From JBGQDM01 sp041495845 (GTDB taxonomy: Bacteria; Acidobacteriota; Terriglobia; Terriglobales; Acidobacteriaceae), in the NCBI GenBank assembly GCA_041495845.1, contig JBGQDM010000099.1, positions 1 through 11,753 on the forward strand: a stretch of 11,753 bases of DNA, given 5' to 3'. Below are positions 1-6,322 of this stretch, in pieces. Under the pieces are notes generated by a model. It did no database searches. It was not told the DNA's origin and was given only the letters and a program-made list of their open reading frames with translations. The number at the start of each line of letters is the position of its first letter. Position 1 is the first letter of the stretch. The translations under genes were made by a program, and so were the position numbers.

Positions 1-97
1 AATCGGCTTCCGGACACGCTTCAAGTAATGCTTTAAGTACGGTGAGACCACCAAAGCCGGAATCGAACACGCCTACGACCGGGCGCCGCTGGGACAT
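1..97 (-). CDS. murI: Glutamate racemase, N-terminal fragment (cut by window edge)
   Basis: Only the first 32 codons are inside the window; the rest lies beyond base 1. The translation carries VVGVFDSGFGGLTVLKALL at residues 7-25, the N-terminal signature of the Asp/Glu racemase family. By family knowledge the D12-S13 pair corresponds to the Asp/Ser pair of the glutamate racemase active site. The enzyme interconverts L- and D-glutamate in the cytoplasm and supplies D-Glu for peptidoglycan. The ATG lies 3 nt after the TAG stop of the ABC ATPase gene, so murI is probably read from the iron-transport operon transcript. A GGGA sequence about 10 nt upstream is a possible ribosome binding site. Identification of the family is firm; whether the gene is complete cannot be seen. 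Confidence 0.9.
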   Translation of the reverse strand, partial: MSQRRPVVGVFDSGFGGLTVLKALLEACPEAD

Positions 98-100
98 GCG

Positions 101-1324
101 CTAGGCTTCCCGTCCGGCTCGTACCAGCGAAGCCTTGGCGGCGGGCGTGCCGCCACAACAGGGGCCCAGCGGAATCGGCGCGCCATGCGGGCAGGTGCGC
201 GGATGGCCGAGAAAACTGCAAATCTTGTCGGTAGCTTCGGGCGAGAGAATATGTTCGAAGCGGCAGGCCTGCTCTTCGATTTCCTGTTCGTTTTCCATGG
301 CCAGGCTGTCGGTAAACAAACGTTCCGCCAGGCGATGGCGGCGGATGACATCTTCTGCGCGGCGGCGGCCTCGTTCAGTGAAGTCCACCACCATGCTGCC
401 GTCACCGAGTGCCGCGCGAATCGAAGTGATCTCCTCGTGGCAGGGATTGGCGACCGGTTTGTGGTCGTGGCTCTCCGGCGGATGGGGAACTGCAGTCACC
501 AGTCCAAGCTCGACCATTTTCTCGACAGCGATGCTCACGGGCAGGGCACCTTCCACCTGCATGCGTCCGACTTCGGCGTTTTCGCCGTGCTCCTGCAGCA
601 CCCAGACTTCTTCGAGCACTTCATCGAACTGCAAATCGTTGGCCAGGGAAAAGACTTCCTGCTCGGTGATGCGGCCATGGTGGAGTTCGATGCGACGATC
701 AGCCAGGCGGGCGACCACGGGATCGTGCGTCACCATAATGATGGTGCGGCCCTGCTGGTGGAGTTGCCGCAACAGGCGCATGACAATTTCTTCGTTGGCA
801 GCGTCGAGATTGCCCGTAGGCTCGTCGGCCAGCACGATCTTCGGGTCATTGATCAGAGCGCGAGCAATGCAGACGCGCTGCTGCTCGCCGCCGGAAAGCT
901 GCGCGGGAAGATGATGAGCGCGATCTTTCAGTCCGACGCGATCCAACGCTTCCAGCGCTTCCTGCTCGTCAGTCATGCTGTGGAAATATTGCGCCAGCAT
1001 GATGTTCTCGGCGGCAGTGAGATAAGGAATCAGGTGAAACTGCTGGAAGATAAAACCAATTTTTTCGGCCCGGACGCGATTGAGTGCCGCGCTGGAAAGA
1101 GCGGCGACATTCTCGCCGTCCAGCCAGATCTCACCCGAGGTGGGCTGGTCGAGGCAACCAATCAGATTTACCAGCGTGGATTTGCCGGAGCCGGAGGGTC
1201 CCATGATGGCCAGCCACTCGCCCGGAGCGACGGCGAGCGAGACCTGGTCGAGAGCGCGGATTTCTCCGCCGTTGGCTTCCTGCCGGGCGGGGTACGCTTT
1301 GACCACGTGGCGAAACTCGATCAT
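101..1324 (-). CDS. ABC transporter ATPase fused to a DtxR/MntR-type metal-sensing regulator region
   Basis: Residues 1-220 form a complete LolD/MacB-type nucleotide-binding domain: Walker A GPSGSGKST (42-50), Q-loop FIFQQF (91-96), signature LSGGEQQR (143-150), Walker B IVLADEPT (163-170), D-loop NLD (172-174) and switch H200. It should power the two FtsX-type permeases encoded just upstream. Residues 221-390 are not part of normal ATPases of this kind. Residues 233-277 resemble the DtxR helix-turn-helix. Residues 313-390 match the DtxR metal-binding/dimerisation domain: RRHRLAERLFTD (328-339), ACRFEH (353-358) and LGHPRTCPHGAPIP (372-385). By alignment from memory, H330, E334, C354, E357 and H358 match DtxR H79, E83, C102, E105 and H106. 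The SH3-like third domain is absent. A His/Cys-containing insert (about 278-308) splits the wing. The ATG is 1 nt after the preceding stop and has a strong ribosome binding site. ATPase and DtxR assignments are firm; the role of the fusion is inferred. Confidence 0.93.
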   Translation of the reverse strand: MIEFRHVVKAYPARQEANGGEIRALDQVSLAVAPGEWLAIMGPSGSGKSTLVNLIGCLDQPTSGEIWLDGENVAALSSAALNRVRAEKIGFIFQQFHLIPYLTAAENIMLAQYFHSMTDEQEALEALDRVGLKDRAHHLPAQLSGGEQQRVCIARALINDPKIVLADEPTGNLDAANEEIVMRLLRQLHQQGRTIIMVTHDPVVARLADRRIELHHGRITEQEVFSLANDLQFDEVLEEVWVLQEHGENAEVGRMQVEGALPVSIAVEKMVELGLVTAVPHPPESHDHKPVANPCHEEITSIRAALGDGSMVVDFTERGRRRAEDVIRRHRLAERLFTDSLAMENEQEIEEQACRFEHILSPEATDKICSFLGHPRTCPHGAPIPLGPCCGGTPAAKASLVRAGREA

Positions 1325-1325
1325 G

Positions 1326-2465
1326 TCACTCCCCCCTCAGAATAATGGCCGGTTGTACGCGGCGAAGCAAGGCCATAGGTAGCAAAGCAGAAAACAGGGC
1401 CACCCCCACGCTGCCCGCGAAGACCACCGGCAATACCGAGGGCCGCGGTACCACTGCCGCGTGAAAATTGACGCGTCCAATCCAGGCGGCCACGCCGATA
1501 CCAACCACGAATCCAGTGATTGCGCCCAGTGCTCCCAGCGTCGCCGCTTCGGCGGCGAAGAAACCGGTGATGAGCCGTTCGGAAGCGCCGATGGCTTTCA
1601 TGATGGCGAAGTCGCGGCGGCGGTCGAGCACCCAGCCGGTGAGCGTCGCCAGCACACAGAGCATGGCCGTGAAAATAATCAGCGCCGCGGCGGCGTAAAG
1701 CGAAGCGCGAGTTTTGCCCAGGACGCGTGCTTCCGCTTCCACGATCTGGCGCACCGGCTGCACTTGCGCGGAGGGCAGGGCCTGGGCCAGACGGCCGGCG
1801 GCGGCCGTGATTTCAGCGGCGGAACCGGTCACCGCGATTTCGATGGATGAAGCCGGCACTCCGCTCCACTGCGTAAAGTCTGCCAGGGAAAGGTAGACGC
1901 GGCTGTCTTCCGCAGACCCGGTGCGCAGCGTGCCGGCAGAGACGAGGTGGATGGTGCGTCCGGCAAGCGTGAGGTCGAAGGGTTGGGCGTGCGGCGAGAC
2001 CACCGCCGCGGCGCGCGCGCCCACCAGTGCTTCGTTCTCCGCACGCGGCCATGTGCTTACCGACCACCAGCGGTTGAGGCGCTGAACTTTCTCCAGATCA
2101 GTGCCAGCAACCACCACAGAAGTTCCATCCGTTGTGCGTGCCACGGCGTAGGCAAAGGGCACCGCGAGGCCGTGGCCAGCCAGCACTTGTTCGGCGACTG
2201 CGACGGCGTTTTCCGGCAGACTCTGCCCCTCATGCGCCACCACCACGATGTTGGCGCCATAGCTGCGGAATTCGCGCTGCAGTTTGGCCTGGACATCGAG
2301 ATAGAGATTCATGATGGCAGTAGTGACTGCCGCCGCGATCACCACCGCCGTCAAAGCGGCGAGGGCGCGGCCGCGCCGAACCAGCGCGCCCCGCAGCAGC
2401 ATACGCAAGAACATTGAGGGATGCGGTCCCGCGTGTTGGCGACGCGTGCGTAGAGTGTCGTTCAA
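1326..2465 (-). CDS. FtsX/MacB-type ABC permease, second of a pair
   Basis: This 379-aa membrane protein has the FtsX/MacB layout. One N-terminal membrane segment (about 35-55) is followed by a large extracytoplasmic domain (about 60-250). Three C-terminal segments follow (about 255-280, 303-330, 342-366), and the end is VQPAIILRGE. The coupling-helix region DFAIMKAIGAS (285-295) should contact the ATPase. Residues 66-77 (FRSYGANIVVVA) and 182-194 (TGSAEDSRVYLSL) repeat motifs found in the preceding permease, so the two are diverged paralogues and likely a heterodimer. The start used is TTG, overlapping the previous stop as TTGA with GGGGTG just upstream. ATG at 2414 (residue 18) is an alternative but lacks a visible ribosome binding site. 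Permeases of this family usually act as mechanical transmitters rather than as channels. The iron link comes from the operon, not from this sequence. Confidence 0.9.
   Translation of the reverse strand: MNDTLRTRRQHAGPHPSMFLRMLLRGALVRRGRALAALTAVVIAAAVTTAIMNLYLDVQAKLQREFRSYGANIVVVAHEGQSLPENAVAVAEQVLAGHGLAVPFAYAVARTTDGTSVVVAGTDLEKVQRLNRWWSVSTWPRAENEALVGARAAAVVSPHAQPFDLTLAGRTIHLVSAGTLRTGSAEDSRVYLSLADFTQWSGVPASSIEIAVTGSAAEITAAAGRLAQALPSAQVQPVRQIVEAEARVLGKTRASLYAAAALIIFTAMLCVLATLTGWVLDRRRDFAIMKAIGASERLITGFFAAEAATLGALGAITGFVVGIGVAAWIGRVNFHAAVVPRPSVLPVVFAGSVGVALFSALLPMALLRRVQPAIILRGE
1330..1338 (-). promoter_or_regulatory. Strong Shine-Dalgarno of the ABC ATPase-DtxR gene
   Basis: The minus strand reads GAGGGGGGA, followed by GTGAC and then the ATG at 1324. 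It lies inside the last codons of the upstream permease gene (L-R-G-E-stop), so translation of the ATPase is probably coupled to that of the permease. It fixes the ATPase start. Confidence 0.6.
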
Positions 2466-3715
2466 GCTTCACCCCGCAGTACCCGCACCGGGTCAAGACG
2501 CATGGCCCTCCGGATCGAAGCAGCACTGCCGGCAAAAGTCACGATCAGCGCCAGTCCAAGAATGTAGGGAAAGAGCACGGGCTGCACTGAGATTTGCGAA
2601 TCGAAGATGCTCTGGCCAATGCGATGAGCCAGGAAGCCGCCGAGGGCAAAGCCAAGCGAACCGCCGAGCAGCGCCAGCAGCGCCGCTTCGCTGAAGAACA
2701 AAGCGGCTACCGAGCCATGACCCGCACCGAGGGCCTTCATCAGACCCACTTCGGTGCGGCGCGCCATGATGGCCGTCGCCATGGCTGAGGAAACGGCTAG
2801 CGCCGACGCCAGCAGCGCCGCCAGCGTCACCAGCAGCATCAGCCCCTGAATGCGGCCGAGGACAGTGCCTTCGTTTTGCGCCACCTGCCGGATTTGTTCC
2901 GCCCGGGAACGCGGGATGGCTTCCTGCAGCTGATACGCGATCGACGCCGCATAGGGTGAGCAATACCAGCGGTCGTAGACTTCTGCGTTCATGCTGCGGG
3001 GATCACGGCGCGCGAGTTCATCTTCCGGCTTGGTCAGCGCGCTGACGTAGATGCGGCGCACGGCGCCCGCTTTGCCCAGCAGTTGCTGCGCTACGGCCAG
3101 AGAAGCGAAAGCGCGGTCATCGTCGGCGCTGCCGGTGGAAAGCACGCCGGAAATTTTGTGCGTTGCGGCGCGAACGGAAACCGCGTCTCCCGCGCGCAAT
3201 TGCAGCTTGTGCGCGAGGCGCTGCCCCAGGAGCAGATCGGAAGAGTCATCCGCCGGCCACGCCCCTTCCACCTTCCACCACGGATGCGTGATGCGCACGC
3301 CGGTGACAAAGTCATCCTGGCCAAAACGCAGCGGCTTTGAAAAGTAGGTGCCCACCAACTCTACCGGGACGTTGTTTAGCGCAACGTTGACGGGTAGCAT
3401 GGGAGCGAAGCCGACAATGTTGTGGCGCCAGAATGTGCCCTTGATTTTCGGCAGATCGCCTTCGTTGAGATAGGTGCCGTCGGAGGGCGGCTTCAGGTTG
3501 ACGCCACCGATTTCGACGTCGAGCGTGTCGTCCTGCGGCGTGACCAGCAGGTTGGCACCGTAGGTGCGCAGTTCACGATTGATTTTGTCGCCGATGTCCG
3601 TGGCTACACCCACCATGGCGGTGGTCACGGTGACGCCGAGCGTGATGGCGACGGCGGCCAGTAACTTGGGCCGCTTCTGCCGGCGGAAGGATTCGTAGAC
3701 CAGGCGCGCGAACAT
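2462..3715 (-). CDS. FtsX/MacB-type ABC permease, first of a pair
   Basis: This 417-aa protein has an N-terminal membrane segment (about 18-38), a long extracytoplasmic domain (about 40-285) and three C-terminal segments (about 289-313, 336-366, 383-403). It ends in RLDPVRVLRGEA, typical of the family. The coupling motif EVGLMKALGAG (322-332) precedes the third membrane segment. RTYGANLLVTP (50-60) and TGSADDDRAFASL (194-206) are shared with the other permease. An extracytoplasmic segment DRWYCSPYAASIAYQ (248-262) contains a lone cysteine and has no counterpart in the partner. The ATG is 1 nt after the FTR1 stop, with a weak GAGAAG upstream. Two FtsX-like permeases plus an ATPase next to an FTR1/DUF2318 gene is the arrangement known from P19/FetMP-associated loci. 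What they energise is not visible here. Confidence 0.9.
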   Translation of the reverse strand: MFARLVYESFRRQKRPKLLAAVAITLGVTVTTAMVGVATDIGDKINRELRTYGANLLVTPQDDTLDVEIGGVNLKPPSDGTYLNEGDLPKIKGTFWRHNIVGFAPMLPVNVALNNVPVELVGTYFSKPLRFGQDDFVTGVRITHPWWKVEGAWPADDSSDLLLGQRLAHKLQLRAGDAVSVRAATHKISGVLSTGSADDDRAFASLAVAQQLLGKAGAVRRIYVSALTKPEDELARRDPRSMNAEVYDRWYCSPYAASIAYQLQEAIPRSRAEQIRQVAQNEGTVLGRIQGLMLLVTLAALLASALAVSSAMATAIMARRTEVGLMKALGAGHGSVAALFFSEAALLALLGGSLGFALGGFLAHRIGQSIFDSQISVQPVLFPYILGLALIVTFAGSAASIRRAMRLDPVRVLRGEA

Positions 3716-3716
3716 G

Positions 3717-4964
3717 CTACTTCTCGAAGAGGCGGCTGTGCGCAGCCAATTCCGCCTCCTGAATGATCACCGCATCGTGCGTGCTGGTGGATTTGAGGGG
3801 GATGGGATTGCAACCGCCCGCCAAACCGACCGACTGCGGGTTGATGGGCGCTGCGCAGTTTTTGCAGACCACGCCGCGGCTGTCTTTGTAGAAGCCGACC
3901 GCGCCACAAATCTCGCAGGCGTCGAGCAGCGCGACCACGTTGCCATCGGGTTTCTGATAGAGCCAGAAACGAACCGCGGCGCCATTTTCCAGCGCGACAA
4001 AACGGTGCAAATCGCCGTCGGAAATGGGTGCGATGGCAATGCTGACTTCGCCGTTGACGAAGGTCACGGGCGTAGCGGGCGACAACGCGCTCACGCTCTT
4101 GGCATAAATGAATTCCGCCGTCACCAGCACGATGAAAAGAAACGAACTGGCATACACGGAAGCCATCCACAGGCGTTCGCGGCGCGCCGACCAGGTGGCC
4201 TTGCGACGTGCGGCGGCGGAAACCGGTGCCGGTTGCGCTTCGCGGCGGCGGTATTCAAAGAGCACCATGAGCGCCGCCAGCGCCAGCACCGTGACAAAGA
4301 AGAACAGGTCGTTGCGCACGATGGGACCGATCAGCGCCATCTCCCGCTTGGAGGAGGGAAGCACGCCGTTCTCCGAAAGTTCGTGCAGTCCGGAGACGGT
4401 CAACTGCGCCGCCACAAACCAGAGAATCACGGTGGTGACTTTGAAAAACTTACGCAGATCAATGCGCACGCTGCCTTTGACGAACATGACGCCGAAGGCA
4501 ACGGAGGCACCCACCCCCAGCACGGTACCGAGGAACCCCATCAGTTCCGAAGAATTCAAGGTCACGGCGGAAAGAATGAGAACGGTTTCCACCCCTTCGC
4601 GCAGCACCAGCAGGAACACGAACAGAAATAACCCGATGCGCGAACCCTCGCCGGCGAGCCGTCCCACCTTGCCCTCGATCTGGCCTTTGAGGTGGCGGGC
4701 GGTACGCATCATGAAAATGATCATGGTGACGACGAAGAAGGCGGCGGCCAGCATGATCCAGCCTTCGAAAATGTCTTGATTCAGGTGGGTGCGGGAAATG
4801 GCGGCCGCCACCCCGAGGCTGGAGAGGAACGCTGCGACCAGGGCAGCGTAGACCGTCCGACGCAGCTCCGGGCGCTCGATCTTGGCCAGGTAGGCCAGCG
4901 TAATGCCCACGATCAGCGCGGCTTCCACGCCTTCGCGCAAGGTGATGATGAATGCGTTTAACAT
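3717..4964 (-). CDS. FTR1/EfeU-family iron permease fused to a DUF2318 domain
   Basis: The first ~240 residues are an FTR1-type iron permease with several hydrophobic segments and both REGxE motifs, REGVE at 10-14 and 122-126, whose acidic residues bind iron in the family. After a basic linker (about 238-268, rich in Arg) and one more membrane segment (about 268-287) comes an extracytoplasmic DUF2318-like domain. It has DACEICGAVGFY (348-359), CKNC (367-370) and GGCNPIPL (383-390), giving C350, C353, C367, C370 and C385. In related loci FTR1 and DUF2318 are often separate genes. The likely role is import of iron across the inner membrane, with the Cys domain possibly in redox or metal handling (inference). 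MLNAFIITLREG is the canonical family start, so the ATG is secure. No Shine-Dalgarno is visible, and a 33-bp palindrome ends 6 nt upstream. First gene of the operon. Confidence 0.95.
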   Translation of the reverse strand: MLNAFIITLREGVEAALIVGITLAYLAKIERPELRRTVYAALVAAFLSSLGVAAAISRTHLNQDIFEGWIMLAAAFFVVTMIIFMMRTARHLKGQIEGKVGRLAGEGSRIGLFLFVFLLVLREGVETVLILSAVTLNSSELMGFLGTVLGVGASVAFGVMFVKGSVRIDLRKFFKVTTVILWFVAAQLTVSGLHELSENGVLPSSKREMALIGPIVRNDLFFFVTVLALAALMVLFEYRRREAQPAPVSAAARRKATWSARRERLWMASVYASSFLFIVLVTAEFIYAKSVSALSPATPVTFVNGEVSIAIAPISDGDLHRFVALENGAAVRFWLYQKPDGNVVALLDACEICGAVGFYKDSRGVVCKNCAAPINPQSVGLAGGCNPIPLKSTSTHDAVIIQEAELAAHSRLFEK

Positions 4965-4970
4965 GGCGTT

Positions 4971-5003
4971 AGATATTGAAAATGAATTTCATTTTCAATA
5001 TCT
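4971..5003. promoter_or_regulatory. Perfect 33-bp palindrome, probable Fur-type operator
   Basis: Arms of 16 bp (4971-4986 and 4988-5003) are exact inverted complements around a central T at 4987. The core GAAAATGAATTTCATTTTC matches the classical E. coli Fur consensus at 14 of 19 positions by hand count. It lies between a promoter-like sequence and the ATG of the iron permease, where a bound repressor would block transcription. It does not resemble the DtxR consensus (TTAGGTTAGCCTAACCTAA) and is AT-rich in an otherwise GC-rich region. The binding protein could be Fur or another iron regulator, or conceivably the DtxR region encoded at the end of the same operon. The symmetry is certain; the regulator is inferred. 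Confidence 0.75.
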
Positions 5004-5005
5004 TA

Positions 5006-5035
5006 AGGATAGCGGCTGACCCTCCCCAGCGTCAA
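5006..5035 (-). promoter_or_regulatory. Candidate sigma70 promoter of the iron-transport operon
   Basis: On the minus strand TTGACG (5030-5035) is separated by 18 bp from TATCCT (5006-5011). Transcription would start near 4999, inside the palindrome, giving a leader of about 35 nt whose 5' part is self-complementary. A second reading is possible: TTGAAA (4993-4998), 17 bp, TATCTA (4970-4975), both overlapping the palindrome. That would start transcription at or next to the ATG and give a leaderless mRNA, which would fit the missing Shine-Dalgarno. The sequence does not decide between them. Confidence 0.4.
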
Positions 5036-5066
5036 CGTGCGGCATCACAAGGGGTGGTGACAACCC

Positions 5067-5774
5067 TCACACCGCCTGTGCCATCTGCTTGATCAGCCCT
5101 TGTGCTTCCTGCGCCTGGGGAAAGAGTTTCTCTTCGGCGCGAAACTCCGGCGAGTGCACGCAGCGCCGGCTGCCGCGCTGTTTCACCGGATGTTTGAGGT
5201 GCAGCATCTCGTGGTAGACGATGTACTCAACCACAAAGCGGGGCACCGCGGCGGAATCGAAGACGCGACTCACCACGATGGTGTTATGCCCCGGGTCAAA
5301 GTGGGCCAAACTGTGGCGGGCGTGATTGCGGCTCCACGTCAGTCGAGGACGGGCCAGCAGTCCGAAGAAATAACGCGCGTTCAGCTCTTCAAAAACTGTC
5401 TCCAGATCGTACACGTGGCCGCGGGCAGAGCGAACTTCCTTGCGCCCGCGCAGTTGCCGCACCAGGTGGACCTTGTCCCGGACTGCCGCACTGCCCAGAT
5501 GGCGGCGGTAGCGCGCGAATTCAGTGCGGCGCACCGGCTCGCGATACAACTTGGCGAGCAGGATGTGCGCCAGCGCCCGCAACACCGGAACGGGTGCCCC
5601 TTCCAGCAGGTCGGAAAGGCGCACCAGCACGCGCTGGTCACGCAGCCGAATGGAATGGTTGGCGTTGGCGAAGGGGAAAAACTCGATGCGGAATTCCGGC
5701 AGCGGCGTGCGTGGGCGCAGTTGCCGGTGCTCGTCTTCGAAAATGGGCAGAAGGGAAGCGCTCACGTTGCCCAC
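5067..5774 (-). CDS. SprT-like zinc metallopeptidase domain protein
   Basis: The protein is up to 235 aa. Residues 124-235 carry a SprT-like core: YDLETVFEELNARYF (122-136), TWSRN (146-150), then EYIVYHEMLHLKHP (183-196) with the HExxH zinc motif (H188, E189, H192), and a probable third ligand at H207 in HSPEF. No signal peptide or membrane segment is seen, so it is probably cytoplasmic. The N-terminal ~120 residues are rich in Arg and Leu and I do not recognise a domain there. The substrate is unknown; SprT-family members elsewhere include DNA-protein crosslink proteases, which makes the shared orientation with uvrA suggestive but no more. The start used is GTG with no clear ribosome binding site; GTG at 5765 is equally possible. 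It lies 26 nt after the preceding gene. Confidence 0.8.
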   Translation of the reverse strand: MGNVSASLLPIFEDEHRQLRPRTPLPEFRIEFFPFANANHSIRLRDQRVLVRLSDLLEGAPVPVLRALAHILLAKLYREPVRRTEFARYRRHLGSAAVRDKVHLVRQLRGRKEVRSARGHVYDLETVFEELNARYFFGLLARPRLTWSRNHARHSLAHFDPGHNTIVVSRVFDSAAVPRFVVEYIVYHEMLHLKHPVKQRGSRRCVHSPEFRAEEKLFPQAQEAQGLIKQMAQAV

Positions 5775-5800
5775 AGAGTAGCTGGTTGCCGGCGCGTCGG

Positions 5801-6322
5801 CTACTCCTTCTTGGCTACCGGAGGTTTCATTTCTTGTTCATGGAGCAGTTGGCGATGGTCAGCTAGTCCTTGTTCGACGGCTTCCAGCGCGTTGGTGATG
5901 ACAAACTGGCAGGCTGTAGCTTCGGCCGGCTTGAGCACGGCCTTGAGTGCCAACAAGCGCTTCTGGAACCCGGCTTCGGTTTCCAGCAGCGTCTTGAGCG
6001 TTTTCCGCAAATCCGCCTGGCGTTGCGCGAAGTTTTCCACGTTGTCGTTGAACTCGTCGTAAATCGTGAGGAAGTCTTCGAGCCGGTCGTGCAGCTGGTT
6101 GGGGTCGGTGGCGCTGGCATCCTTGCGTAGCGCTTCGGCGGCGTCGAGCCGGAGTGCTGCAAATTGAGCGTAGAGCTTGAGGCGCTTGTCCGCATCAAGG
6201 GCGACTTCGCGGAGTTGGTCAATTTCCAGAGGATTCAGCGGATCGCGCTGACGCGGGCGGGCAACGCCGATCAAGAGCAGGCAAGTCAAGATTCCTACGC
6301 CGATGTGCTGCAGTGTTTTCAT
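5801..6322 (-). CDS. Secreted or membrane-anchored helical protein, unknown function
   Basis: This 173-aa protein is not recognised. Residues 1-20 (one Lys, then a hydrophobic run GVGILTCLLLIGV) look like a signal peptide or an N-terminal anchor. C14 is preceded by ILT, not a good lipobox. The remainder has no obvious membrane segment and is highly charged, rich in Leu, Ala, Glu, Asp and Arg with heptad-like spacing (about 33-160), so mostly alpha-helical with likely coiled coils. It ends in a charged Lys/Glu tail. The ATG overlaps the stop of the upstream gene as ATGA, a sign of translational coupling. It probably works outside the cytoplasmic membrane together with the TPR protein and its sister small protein. 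Confidence 0.7.
   Translation of the reverse strand: MKTLQHIGVGILTCLLLIGVARPRQRDPLNPLEIDQLREVALDADKRLKLYAQFAALRLDAAEALRKDASATDPNQLHDRLEDFLTIYDEFNDNVENFAQRQADLRKTLKTLLETEAGFQKRLLALKAVLKPAEATACQFVITNALEAVEQGLADHRQLLHEQEMKPPVAKKE

Noticed and set aside
185..1345. A 386-codon plus-strand open frame opposite the ABC ATPase gene
   Set aside because: It is the antisense shadow of a gene with unambiguous ATPase and DtxR motifs; its translation shows no recognisable domain and is typical of GC-rich antisense frames.
3714..4631. A 305-codon plus-strand frame opposite the FTR1 gene
   Set aside because: The translation is rich in His, Arg, Gln and Gly with no domain, while the minus strand encodes a clear FTR1-DUF2318 protein.
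5004..5066. Rho-independent terminator after the SprT-like gene
   Set aside because: Only stems of 3-4 bp (such as GCTG/CAGC) and no following T-run were found.
5801..6322. Lipoprotein reading of the 173-aa helical protein (C14)
   Set aside because: The residues before the cysteine (I-L-T) do not fit a normal lipobox, which needs a small Gly/Ala/Ser at -1.
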